Assembly (NCBI GenBank): GCA_963715635.1
Contig: OY970261.1
Location: forward strand, 3,038,001-3,102,000
DNA length: 64,000 bases
Source of the DNA: JAPKZH01 sp963715635
Lineage (GTDB): Bacteria > Acidobacteriota > Aminicenantia > Aminicenantales > UBA4085
Reading direction: 5' to 3'
Shown: in pieces, positions 42,306 to 50,482 of the stretch
How the letters are laid out: each line of letters begins with the position of its first letter
How positions within the stretch are numbered: position 1 is the first letter of the stretch
Program-made: the position numbers and the translations under genes
The notes under the pieces: generated by a model
Database searches by the model: none
Told to the model about the DNA's origin: nothing
Seen by the model: the letters and a program-made list of their open reading frames with translations, nothing else

Positions 42306-43363
42306 AAATCTTATTGGTCGAGCCCCAAAAATCTAGGAAATATTACACCTCCTATCCTCCCCTCGGACTCCTTAAACTTGCTGCTTATCACAAAAGCAAA
42401 AAAGACAAGGTGAGATTTGTCCAAGGATTTTCTGATGATGGATTTGAACCTAATATAATATACATCACTAGCCTTTTCACTTATTCTTATGAACCAGTTC
42501 ATGCTGCTATTCGCTCATATAGAGAAAAATATAAGAAAGCGAGAATAATCGTAGGGGGCATTTACGCAACCCTTTGCCCAGACCATTTAAAAGAGAAGTT
42601 TAAGAAGACGATAGAAATTCATCAGGGATTAATGGAAAAAATTGAAAATATCTTGCCCGATTATTCTCTTGTCCCATTTTGGAACGCAAGTATATTATTT
42701 TCATCGAGAGGATGTATCAGAAAATGCCGCTTCTGTTCTGTTCCCAAAATAGAACCGCAGTTTACGGCTAAGAAGTCTATCAGACATCTAATTTATCCTG
42801 GACACAAAAAGGTTATATTTTGGGACAACAATATTCTTGCATCTCCGTACTGGAGAGGCATATTCGATGAGCTTGAAGAACTAAATTTTGAAGTCGATTT
42901 CAATCAGGGGCTTGATGCTAGATTAATAAATGAAGATGTAGCCTTGAGGCTTACAAAGCTTAGGTTGCCCATTCTGAGACTCGCTTATGATAGTAATAGA
43001 ATTAAAAGACCTCTTGAAAAAGCAATTAACCTTTTGAAAAGTGTTGGGATAAGGGGGAGAAACATACTTGTATATTGCTTATATAATCACCTCGATTCCC
43101 CAGAGGATTTCTTAAACCGCATAATAGATCTCATGGAGTGGAAAGTTGTGGCATATCCCATGAGATATGAGCCGCTTATACCCCGCCCTAAAAACACATA
43201 TACATCGCCCAATTGGACTATTGAGCAGCTAGAAATGGTGGCGGATGCAAGAAGGGTTATAGGCTATGGGGGCGCTTTTCCACCCTATGAGGGGCTAAAG
43301 AAGAAAATATTAAATGCAAAAAGTTTCGAAAAAGCATTTGAACTAAGGCCATCTTCATCTTAG
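42302..43363 (+). CDS. Cobalamin-binding-type radical SAM protein, third gene of the island operon
   Basis: 353 residues from a TTG that overlaps the preceding TGA by 4 bases; an upstream ATG in frame lies within the HD gene. The N-terminal domain resembles a B12-binding fold (ILLVEPQKSRKYYTSYPPLGLLKLAAYHK, ARIIVGGIYATLCPDHL), but no DxHxxG cobalamin ligand motif is seen. The radical SAM core has SSRGCIRKCRFCS with Cys138, Cys142 and Cys145 (CxxxCxxC). It continues with FWDNNILASPYW and FNQGLDARLINEDVALRLTKL. It should generate a 5'-deoxyadenosyl radical; the substrate is unknown. The association with ParB-like and HD proteins is unusual. Confidence 0.78.
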   Translation: MKILLVEPQKSRKYYTSYPPLGLLKLAAYHKSKKDKVRFVQGFSDDGFEPNIIYITSLFTYSYEPVHAAIRSYREKYKKARIIVGGIYATLCPDHLKEKFKKTIEIHQGLMEKIENILPDYSLVPFWNASILFSSRGCIRKCRFCSVPKIEPQFTAKKSIRHLIYPGHKKVIFWDNNILASPYWRGIFDELEELNFEVDFNQGLDARLINEDVALRLTKLRLPILRLAYDSNRIKRPLEKAINLLKSVGIRGRNILVYCLYNHLDSPEDFLNRIIDLMEWKVVAYPMRYEPLIPRPKNTYTSPNWTIEQLEMVADARRVIGYGGAFPPYEGLKKKILNAKSFEKAFELRPSSS

Positions 43364-43730
43364 CAATAAATAACAAAATCCAGTTTCTCGATTACGCTTT
43401 TAAATATTTGAAAATTTGGCCGATTGGAATAAAATAACTAATAAATTGCACGAAATCATGCGTCTTCGACATTATTCGCCAGGATGAAGGAAAAGAGCGC
43501 GTTAACTAACTTTACGGCATCAAGCGTAAACGATGGTTGTCCCCGGCATTGTTGCGGTCTTTTCCGAATTCAGAGAAATTCGGCATGTCCAGTTTGGGAT
43601 ACGAAATTACTTTTTTGCGTTGCGCTGCTTTGCCTCTCAATAAGCTCGGAATCGATCCCCGCCATCGCGAAAAGAATATAAACACAGTCGCGGATCGAGT
43701 CAAGAACAAGGAAAACGGTTTCTCGGCCGC
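43364..43730. other. Noncoding right part of the island
   Basis: No credible gene is seen here. The only clear structure is a short hairpin at 43564-43583 (CCGAATT with AATTCGG). Base composition shifts from AT-rich at the left to near the chromosomal average towards the right repeat. Confidence 0.4.
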
Positions 43731-43752
43731 TCTTCTTGTACCGCCGGTAAAT
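43731..43752 (+). repeat. Right 22-bp direct repeat (attachment-site-like)
   Basis: Identical to 38477-38498. In frame it would encode the same LFLYRR and stop as the end of the methyltransferase gene, without any further similarity upstream. Confidence 0.8.
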
Positions 43753-43776
43753 CCCCCCAGGCGGGCTACTTTTTTA
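43741..43776 (+). terminator. Probable displaced terminator of the methyltransferase gene
   Basis: CCGCCGG (43741-43747) pairs with CC-A-GGCGG (43757-43764), followed shortly by a run of T (43770-43775). It overlaps the right 22-bp repeat and the end of the convergent GH42-like gene. Confidence 0.45.
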
Positions 43777-45889
43777 TTTTCAGGATGCTCGTGCCCGCGA
43801 TTTCAAACGAGCCGCCGGGATAATCGACTTTCTTGGAAACGGGACTCATGTTCAGGGCCAAGACGCCGTCCTCTGTTTCAACGAGAAAAACGTCTGGCGC
43901 GGTGAGATTCAGGCTGAGGGGAACTTTTTTCAACACGCCTTCGCTGATACAATCCTGGATGCCGTCTTTCAAAAAACGCATGGGCAGGTGGTGACTGACC
44001 ATCCAGCTCTCTTCCTCCGGCCTCAGGTCCATGGGACCGAAATACGCATAAACCCGGCCTTTGCCCAAACGACGCTTCCAGGCGACCTTGCCCTTTGGAG
44101 CATAGCGCATGGACAGGAGCGGTTCCGCGTCCGCGGATAACGCGGTGAAAGCCCGCGTCACAAAAACCGATTCGAGCGAAGCAATCGAGGGAAGGCTCTT
44201 CGGCGCGTCAACGGCCAATTCCGTGATTCCCTGGATCTCGTCCGAGTCCACAGTCAAGCCAGCCAGATGGTGAAAGGGCCGCGGGTCGCCGTCCCAATCC
44301 GCGGGCTGGCAGTTCAAAATGAAGAGGACTCCGCCGTTTTCGATCCACGTTTGAATGGAAGTAAGCGTCCGGCTCTCCAGGATATTCGTTCCGGCCAAAA
44401 CCAATATGGCTTTTTGTTCGAGGGCTCCTTCCCGGACGAGGCGGTCGTCCAGAAAATCATAATCGACAAAGCGGCGGATATCGGCAGCCAGGTCGCCGAA
44501 CGACTCACGCTCGCGAAATGCCTCTCTGGATGTCGGTGTCGGGAAGAACAATCCAACGTCGATCACGGGCTTCGTCGTCTTCTGCAACTCCCCATAAGAG
44601 ATATGATGGCGCCCGCCTTCCCCGATCACCGGCTTCCCTTCTTTGAGGGAGATCAATTCGGGCGTATGGTATAAAAACAACTGACGCGCGCCGGACGTAA
44701 CGGCGTTAAAAAGCCGCCCCAGCATTCCAACAGGAGTCACGGCCGAGGCAGGCTCATGCCCAAAATAAGCGCCGTAAAACCGGCAGGCCGACCCAACCAG
44801 CCGAGTCAGCCGGACATTGTGGGGGAAAGAACTGGACTCGTTGGTGATGCGGATTCCGCCGTTGTATTTGGCCGCCGTCCTCGCTTGGGCGCTGAAATCC
44901 GAGCCGTGCTCGGGTGACATATCGCCGCCCGTGCATAAATAGATCTCGGTGTTCGGAAAGTATTCGCGGGCGGCCGACATCCAGAAGTCGGCATGGGCCG
45001 TCATGGAATCGCGGTACCAGCGAAGGAACTCCAGCCAAGCGCGCTCGGAGGCGGCTGTTTCTGGACGAAAGGGCGCGACTTTATCAAATGTCGTGTATTT
45101 GCTTTTCCAGGCGGTGTTCAGGGCCTGAAGATCACCCTTATAGAGTTCTTTGACCGTTCTGCGGAAATCCGCGGCGGCCAGCGCATCGCCGCACCAGAAA
45201 CCTCCATGGGAATGATATTCACCGGGCCAGTTCCCCAACACGGAAAAAATGGCCTCGCCATAATCGCCGGAAATCCCTATGTTGATGGACTCGAGCACTT
45301 CCATCGGCATATAGTGCTCGGCGAATTTTCGCAGATACTCGCGGACATAATCGCGAAGGCGTGGGCTCCAGATGGAGGGGATGGCGCTGTCGCGGCCGTG
45401 CTCCAGGCAGCGCAGCATGACCATTTGTGGGTCGTGGCGCACGAATTCCGGCGTGACGTACCAGGGACCGGCAATAATGAACGGGACCCACTTGATTCCA
45501 TGTTTCTTGAACAGGGCCGCGTCCGCGTCATACTCGGACCAGTCCAGCGTTCCGCGCTCCTTTTCGACTTTGTTCCAATATATGTATGTTTGGATGCTCG
45601 TCACGCCCATTTGTTTGAGAAGTTCGAGCCGCTCATCGGCATCTTTATCCGTATGGCTGATGGTGCAGACCGTGACCTCCATGGGTTGAGACGCGGGTTG
45701 AGAGAAGGCGGGGCTTGAAGGCATCAGCATAAAAGCCAGAAAAAGACACGGGATTGCCTTGAAAATAAAGTCAAAAATTCCCTCTCTCCCCCTTCTTTCA
45801 AAAGGGAATACGGGTGATTTTATTTTCATCATCTGACTCCAATTAATGTCACCGATGATTGATTTGTGTGCTTTATGATTCTCGCTCAT
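43766..45889 (-). CDS. Exported beta-galactosidase-like (GH42-type) glycoside hydrolase
   Basis: 707 residues. The hydrophobic leader (FKAIPCLFLAFMLMPSSPAFSQ) is preceded by an unusually long N-terminus; a start at one of the Met residues 20 or 21 (about 45829) would shorten it. The barrel has GVTSIQTYIYWNKVEKERGTLDWSEYDADAALFKKHGIKWVPFIIAGPWYVTPEF, ESINIGISGDYGEAIF (candidate acid/base Glu) and ITNESSSFPHNVR (candidate nucleophile). The second half contains a trimerisation/GATase-like region (KAILVLAGTNILESRTLTSIQTWIENGGVLFIL). This fits GH42 or related exported hydrolases; sugar specificity is uncertain. It is convergent with the island. Confidence 0.7.
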   Translation of the reverse strand: MSENHKAHKSIIGDINWSQMMKIKSPVFPFERRGREGIFDFIFKAIPCLFLAFMLMPSSPAFSQPASQPMEVTVCTISHTDKDADERLELLKQMGVTSIQTYIYWNKVEKERGTLDWSEYDADAALFKKHGIKWVPFIIAGPWYVTPEFVRHDPQMVMLRCLEHGRDSAIPSIWSPRLRDYVREYLRKFAEHYMPMEVLESINIGISGDYGEAIFSVLGNWPGEYHSHGGFWCGDALAAADFRRTVKELYKGDLQALNTAWKSKYTTFDKVAPFRPETAASERAWLEFLRWYRDSMTAHADFWMSAAREYFPNTEIYLCTGGDMSPEHGSDFSAQARTAAKYNGGIRITNESSSFPHNVRLTRLVGSACRFYGAYFGHEPASAVTPVGMLGRLFNAVTSGARQLFLYHTPELISLKEGKPVIGEGGRHHISYGELQKTTKPVIDVGLFFPTPTSREAFRERESFGDLAADIRRFVDYDFLDDRLVREGALEQKAILVLAGTNILESRTLTSIQTWIENGGVLFILNCQPADWDGDPRPFHHLAGLTVDSDEIQGITELAVDAPKSLPSIASLESVFVTRAFTALSADAEPLLSMRYAPKGKVAWKRRLGKGRVYAYFGPMDLRPEEESWMVSHHLPMRFLKDGIQDCISEGVLKKVPLSLNLTAPDVFLVETEDGVLALNMSPVSKKVDYPGGSFEIAGTSILKIKK

Positions 45890-46112
45890 GATTTTTGCGC
45901 CTCCTGAAACAAATGATTGACGGCGGACTTAAGAGCCAACTTGGCCAAGAGATATGATCTGCGATGAAGGAGCATGATTTGCGTTAATCTTAGTTTTAAG
46001 AAACGCGGGCTGTCAAGCAAGCGGGCCGCTGAACGCCTGCCCCGGATCGCCTCGATAGGCTGATAGAATCTGTTTGAAAAAAAGAACGGGCTCTGGTAGG
46101 TTAAAAGGAACA

Positions 46113-47240
46113 ATGCGGACACAAACCTGGGTCTGTTTGGCGCTTTTGGTGTTGGCAGCCACAGTAACCGCCTGCAGAGTCGATCACCCGACTCAGCCTT
46201 TGACCAAGATCGTGGAGCTCCATAGCAATGAAGCCGAGCTCTATCCACAGCGGGAAGACGTGGCGATCGAATCTTTGGAGAGAACACCGACAGGCATCGG
46301 TGTGAGTTTGAAATTCCGCTCAGACCTCGAAGATTTCAGATATCTTCAATATTCGATCAACGGGACCGACAATCAAAAATCAGAATCAGGAATCCTGACC
46401 ATCACGTTCGAGGACAATCACAAGCCGGAATCCCAAAGAACTGCACTCCGCATCCACGCCGTGGCCGCCTCGGGAAAAACGTCCAAAGACTATGAACTGA
46501 TCATCGGCTATTTCCCCAAAGAGCTCTATGCAAAAAGCGGCCAGACAGCACCCGGATATGTCATCGTCCAAAAATCGGACATTCCCTTCGTTTCCAGCCG
46601 TGTGGAAGACTGGATCGTCGATAGGCCCGACGAGAAAGACAAAGAGTTTGCCGAAAAGACCTGGGGCTCGGTCGTTCAGAATCTTGCCTCGCCGCGTGAA
46701 AAAGCTCGGGCGTTAGCCCGCTCACTTCTGGAATCGCTCAATCCTCATCGCGGCATCCCTTCCGACCAAATGAAAACGACGCCTTTTGAGCAATACCGGC
46801 GGGCCGTCGCCGGCCTCGATCATGTCTGGTGCGGAAACCTGGCCGAGATTTTTGTCCGCGCGGCCAATTCGCTCGGCATTCCGGCCCGCATGATCGAGAT
46901 GCACAGAATCTGGTCCCAGGGGAAAAATTTCGAACTGCGAACGGCGGAAGGCCATGCGACAACAGAGGTTTTTGATGAACAATTGAACAGGTGGGTCTGG
47001 ATCGACCTCACTTTCGGCATGCTGGGGATGGAGCTCGAAGGATACGGGTTGATTCAGATGGCCGAACTCCACCGCTCGCTCAACGACCCGGAGAAAATCA
47101 AATTGCTCTACGGTATCGAATATGACGCCGCCACGAAAACCGAGAAAAAGGTGAATATCCCTGCCAGCGATCAGAAGAATTCGCTCTTGAACTTCTTCAA
47201 AAAGGACCAGACGTTCAGGTATACGCGGCGCATTCATTAA
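46113..47240 (+). CDS. Transglutaminase-like lipoprotein
   Basis: 375 residues from the ATG at 46113 behind AAAGGAAC. The leader MRTQTWVCLALLVLAATVTAC gives a lipoprotein Cys21. The papain-like triad of the transglutaminase core is visible: HVWCGNLAEIFVRAANSLGIPARMI (Cys), EGHATTEVF (His) and NRWVWIDLTFGM (Asp). A strand-rich domain precedes it. Such proteins may be proteases or crosslinking enzymes of the envelope; many are uncharacterised. It stands alone between divergent and downstream regulators. Confidence 0.75.
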   Translation: MRTQTWVCLALLVLAATVTACRVDHPTQPLTKIVELHSNEAELYPQREDVAIESLERTPTGIGVSLKFRSDLEDFRYLQYSINGTDNQKSESGILTITFEDNHKPESQRTALRIHAVAASGKTSKDYELIIGYFPKELYAKSGQTAPGYVIVQKSDIPFVSSRVEDWIVDRPDEKDKEFAEKTWGSVVQNLASPREKARALARSLLESLNPHRGIPSDQMKTTPFEQYRRAVAGLDHVWCGNLAEIFVRAANSLGIPARMIEMHRIWSQGKNFELRTAEGHATTEVFDEQLNRWVWIDLTFGMLGMELEGYGLIQMAELHRSLNDPEKIKLLYGIEYDAATKTEKKVNIPASDQKNSLLNFFKKDQTFRYTRRIH

Positions 47241-47319
47241 AGACCTTCGTGGATGTCTTCCTGACGATTTCTGAGGAAGATGAGCGCCTCTCTCGGTCTA
47301 AAAATCTGCAAAAAAACCC

Positions 47320-47350
47320 TTGACTCTGACGTTACGTTATAGTTTACAAT
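47320..47350 (+). promoter_or_regulatory. MerR-type promoter with 19-base spacer
   Basis: TTGACT (47320-47325) and TACAAT (47345-47350) are 19 bases apart. That over-long spacing is the hallmark of promoters that MerR-family activators twist into shape. It directly precedes the merR/tipA-like gene (ATG 18 bases beyond), which points to autoregulation. The spacer contains the partly symmetric TGACGTTACGTTA. Confidence 0.65.
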
Positions 47351-47368
47351 GGGCGCTCTAGGCGAACA

Positions 47369-48148
47369 ATGAAGAAACAGCTTTATGTCAAAGAATTCGC
47401 CGGACTGACTAAGGTCACCGTGCGGACGCTCCATTACTACGACCAGATCGGCCTGCTGCATGCCAGCGGCCGTACAGACAGCGGCTATCGTCTTTACACG
47501 GAGAACGACCTGCTGAAGCTACAGCAGATCATGACCCTGAAATTCATGGGGTTTTCCTTAATGCAGATCAAAAACATCCTGGCCCGGCCGCAATATGCCG
47601 TTCAGAAATCACTGCAGATTCAAATCCAGGCAGTCGAGGAAGAAATAGCCCGCCTTCGCAAAGCGTCCAAAGCCCTTCGTCAGGCAGTTCAAGTGCTCGA
47701 TGCGGAAGGCCGGATTCATTGGAAAAAAATCCTAAAAATCATGGAGGTTATTCAAATGAGCGAAGAGATCAAAAAAAATTGGGCTCGAAAATTTTTCACG
47801 GAGGCAGAATTGAAGGAATTCGAGGAGATCGGCAAGAAGTATACGCCCGCGCAGATGCAGGACTACCAGAACAAATGGACCGAGCTCATCGCCGAGGTCC
47901 AGAAGAATATCCAAGCGGACCCGTCGAGCGAAGTCGCCCAATCGCTGGCCGACCGATGGAAAGTCTTGCTCGACCAGGGCTACGGCGGTCACCCGCAGCT
48001 TCTCCAGAAGATCGGTCAGGCCAATCGGGCTTCCTTCAAGACAAACGAATGGCCAACGCCGGATGGAAAAGCGCCCTTCAGCCCGGAGATCTGGGACTTC
48101 ATCCAAAAGGCCGTGGAGGCGCGAAAACAAAAGGAGTCTGCCAGATGA
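47369..48148 (+). CDS. MerR-family regulator with TipAS-like ligand domain
   Basis: 259 residues. The N-terminal winged helix (YVKEFAGLTKVTVRTLHYYDQIGLLHASGRTDSGYRLYTENDLLKLQQIMTLKFMGFSLMQIKNIL) is a textbook MerR domain, and a coiled-coil follows at about 75-115. The C-terminal part (AELKEFEEIGKKYTPAQMQDYQNKWTELIAEVQ...SLADRWKVLLDQGYGGHPQLLQKIGQ) is the helical TipAS antibiotic-recognition type. It probably senses a small hydrophobic ligand and activates its own promoter. It overlaps the S9 peptidase gene by 4 bases, so both are co-induced. Confidence 0.85.
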   Translation: MKKQLYVKEFAGLTKVTVRTLHYYDQIGLLHASGRTDSGYRLYTENDLLKLQQIMTLKFMGFSLMQIKNILARPQYAVQKSLQIQIQAVEEEIARLRKASKALRQAVQVLDAEGRIHWKKILKIMEVIQMSEEIKKNWARKFFTEAELKEFEEIGKKYTPAQMQDYQNKWTELIAEVQKNIQADPSSEVAQSLADRWKVLLDQGYGGHPQLLQKIGQANRASFKTNEWPTPDGKAPFSPEIWDFIQKAVEARKQKESAR

Positions 48149-50205
48149 AACAGCGAACAAGTGTTGTCCTGGGCATCATCTTCGTTGCCTTTATCGGCTC
48201 GCTTCCGGCGGTGGGCTCTGCGGATGGCAACCGCCGCGTCCCCACGATCGACGACCTCCTCCTGGTCAAGTCTGCGGGCGGGGCCACGATCTCGCCTGAC
48301 GGCAAGTGGGTCGCCTACACCGTCGCGGAAACGGATTTCAAGCAGGATGCCTATGTCACCCAAATCTGGCTGGCCGACGGGGCGAGTGGAAGCTCATTCC
48401 AGCTGACACGGGGCGAGAAATCCTCCTCAGGCCCGGATTGGTCGCCGGAAAGCAAATGGTTGGCTTTCACGAGCAGCCGCATCGGCGATAAAAACCAGAT
48501 TTTCCTGATCAACCCTGCCGGTGGTGAAGCCATCCAGCTCACAAAATCCGAAACCGGAGTTTCAGGATTTGAATGGTCGCCCGACGGCAAGATCATCGCC
48601 TACGCGGCGTCGGACCCAGTTTCGAAAGCCATGAAAGACCGCAAGGACTATCTGGGCGATTACGAAGTCGTCCGCCGCGAGTATAATCACACCCACCTCT
48701 GGACGTTCAATGTCGCCGACGCTTTGAAAGAGCCGCAAGCCGGCCGGCAGCGGACAAAAGGAAAAGACTTTACTGTCGGCTCTTTTTCCTGGTCGCCCGA
48801 TGGGAACAAGATCGCCTTCAGCGCAACCATCAATCCCGACCTCATCAACGGCGCGACATCGGACATCTTTGTGCTGAACCTGGCCGATGATTCGGTCAAA
48901 AAGATCGTTGCCCAGCCGGGGCCCGACTCCTCGCCTCAGTGGTCCCCGGACGGCAAACAGATCCTTTTTTCCACCTACATGGGCGACCCGAAATATTATG
49001 CCAACGACAGCCGCCTGGCCCTTGTCCCGGCGGACGGAGGGCCGATTCGCTCTCTCACGGACAGCTTCGATGAAAACCCGGGCTTTGTCGCCTGGACAAA
49101 CGACGGCATCTATTTTTCGGCCCTTCAAAAAACAGCCTCTTATCTTTTCCGGCTCGACCCTGCCATGTTGAAGATCACGCGAATCACGAGTCCGGACAGC
49201 TTGATGGCAGGCTCTTTCTCGTTCACGCGGGACGGAAAGCGGATGGCCTTCAGCGCCGCCTCCCCGACCTCGCTCAACGAAATTTGCGTCTCGGACTTTC
49301 CCTTCGCGCCCCGCCCGTTGACAAAAATGACGGACCAAGCGAACGCGCTTCTCCTGGGAAAGCGGGAAGTCATATCCTGGAAGAGCCAGGACGGGACGGA
49401 GATCGAGGGCGTTTTGATCAAGCCGGCGGACTTCGACCCGTCCAAGAAATATGCCCTGCTGTGTATTATCCATGGTGGGCCGACCGGCGTTGATCGTCCG
49501 GCGCTTCTTTCTCCCGATGCGCGCTCTTATCCTTCGGATATTTGGGCGGCGCGCGGCGCCCTGATTCTCAAAATCAATTACCGCGGCAGTGCGGGATATG
49601 GCGAGAAGTTCCGCAAGCTCAACTACCGGAACCTCGGCGTCGGCGACGCCTGGGATGTAATTTCGGGAGTGGATTATTTAATTAAAAAGGGCTGGGTGGA
49701 CGCAAACCGGGTCGGCTGCATGGGCTGGAGCCAGGGCGGGTATATCTCCGCGTTTTTGACGACATCCTCGGACCGCTTCAAAGCGATTTCCGTCGGGGCC
49801 GGAATTTCCGACTGGGCCACCTACTACTACAACACCGATATTACGCCCTTCACGATCAACTACCTGGGCGACAATCCCGTCAACGACCCTCTGATCTATC
49901 AGAAGACATCCCCCATGTCCTATATCAAGAAGGCCAAGACGCCGACCCTGATCCAGCACGGCGAGCTGGACAGACGCGTTCCCATACCGAATGCCTATGA
50001 GCTGCGGCAGGGCCTCGAGGATCGGGGCGTTCCGGTCGAGATGATTGTCTATAAGGGCTATGGACACGGCATCACCAAGCCCAAGTCCATGCGCGCCGTG
50101 ATGGAGCACAACCTGGCCTGGTTCAACCACTATATTTTCGGCGACCCAAAACCAAATTTGACGGCGCCGGCCGTTCCGGCGGGCACAGATAAGGAAACGA
50201 AGTAG
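48145..50205 (+). CDS. Exported S9 prolyl-oligopeptidase-family peptidase
   Basis: 686 residues with signal peptide MKQRTSVVLGIIFVAFIGSLPAVGSA; the frame is open far upstream inside the regulator, but this ATG follows AAGGAG. The N-terminal half is a propeller with WSPDGK-type blades (ISPDGKWVAYTV, WSPESKWLAFTSS, WSPDGKIIAYAAS, WSPDGNKIAFSA, WSPDGKQILFST). The C-terminal alpha/beta-hydrolase has CIIHGGPTG, GWSQGGYIS with Ser529, ELDRRVP with the Asp, and GYGHG with His641. The family includes acylaminoacyl- and dipeptidyl-peptidases. It is co-transcribed with a TipA-like regulator, which suggests release of a peptide antibiotic or its fragments. Confidence 0.85.
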   Translation: MKQRTSVVLGIIFVAFIGSLPAVGSADGNRRVPTIDDLLLVKSAGGATISPDGKWVAYTVAETDFKQDAYVTQIWLADGASGSSFQLTRGEKSSSGPDWSPESKWLAFTSSRIGDKNQIFLINPAGGEAIQLTKSETGVSGFEWSPDGKIIAYAASDPVSKAMKDRKDYLGDYEVVRREYNHTHLWTFNVADALKEPQAGRQRTKGKDFTVGSFSWSPDGNKIAFSATINPDLINGATSDIFVLNLADDSVKKIVAQPGPDSSPQWSPDGKQILFSTYMGDPKYYANDSRLALVPADGGPIRSLTDSFDENPGFVAWTNDGIYFSALQKTASYLFRLDPAMLKITRITSPDSLMAGSFSFTRDGKRMAFSAASPTSLNEICVSDFPFAPRPLTKMTDQANALLLGKREVISWKSQDGTEIEGVLIKPADFDPSKKYALLCIIHGGPTGVDRPALLSPDARSYPSDIWAARGALILKINYRGSAGYGEKFRKLNYRNLGVGDAWDVISGVDYLIKKGWVDANRVGCMGWSQGGYISAFLTTSSDRFKAISVGAGISDWATYYYNTDITPFTINYLGDNPVNDPLIYQKTSPMSYIKKAKTPTLIQHGELDRRVPIPNAYELRQGLEDRGVPVEMIVYKGYGHGITKPKSMRAVMEHNLAWFNHYIFGDPKPNLTAPAVPAGTDKETK

Positions 50206-50242
50206 AGCGGCACTCGCTTCCGATTAAAATATCAACGGGTTC

Positions 50243-50402
50243 TACCGGACACTCTTTCTATGGAGCATTTGACGATGAATTCATGGAGGGATGCTCCTTG
50301 GAGGGGTAGCAGGGCGGGCGGGTATTCCCGCCGCCCGTTGGAGGGGGACCCTGTCAAAGGGTCCTCCTCCAAGAGTGTCTGGGCAGCATCCGTGCCGCCC
50401 GT
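50243..50402 (+). repeat. Family B structured repeat, copy B4, with collapsed left partner
   Basis: The core is 50290-50381: GATGCTCCTTGG, hairpin GCGGGCGGG/CCCGCCGCCC, hairpin GGAGGGGGACCC/GGGTCCTCCTCC, then CCAAGAGTGTC. The outer end GGGCAGCATCCGTGCCGCCC reaches 50401. To the left, GGACACTCTTTCTATGGAGCAT (from 50247) is what remains of an opposite-strand copy after internal deletion. The spacer matches that of the B2/B3 pair in reverse complement. Confidence 0.75.
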
Positions 50403-50482
50403 CTTCGGCCTTTTTCCGTTGACGGTGGCATTTCTAAAAGTGTGTTATATAATAACGTGAGAATATCTCGCTACGGCTGCCC

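Larger units (their letters stand above)
38477..43752. mobile_element. Genomic island bounded by 22-bp direct repeats
   Basis: Bases 38477-38498 and 43731-43752 are identical over 22 positions and differ on both sides of the match. The left copy spans the methyltransferase stop codon. The right copy is followed by a hairpin and T-run that fit that gene's terminator. Removing one repeat plus everything between restores gene-terminator-convergent gene. Cargo is an ECF sigma/membrane pair and an AT-rich three-gene operon (15 G+C in the 60 bases from 41461, against 37 in the 60 from 38161). No integrase or transposase is encoded, so it moved in trans or has lost its enzyme. Confidence 0.65.

Noticed and set aside
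43484..43905. Short open frames in the right part of the island
   Set aside because: No ribosome sites, no motifs, and they cross the 22-bp repeat and the end of a convergent gene.
50419..50453. Possible promoter TTGACG ... TATAAT before the glycosyltransferase
   Set aside because: The spacing is 20 bases or more for every reasonable pairing of boxes, so it was not listed.
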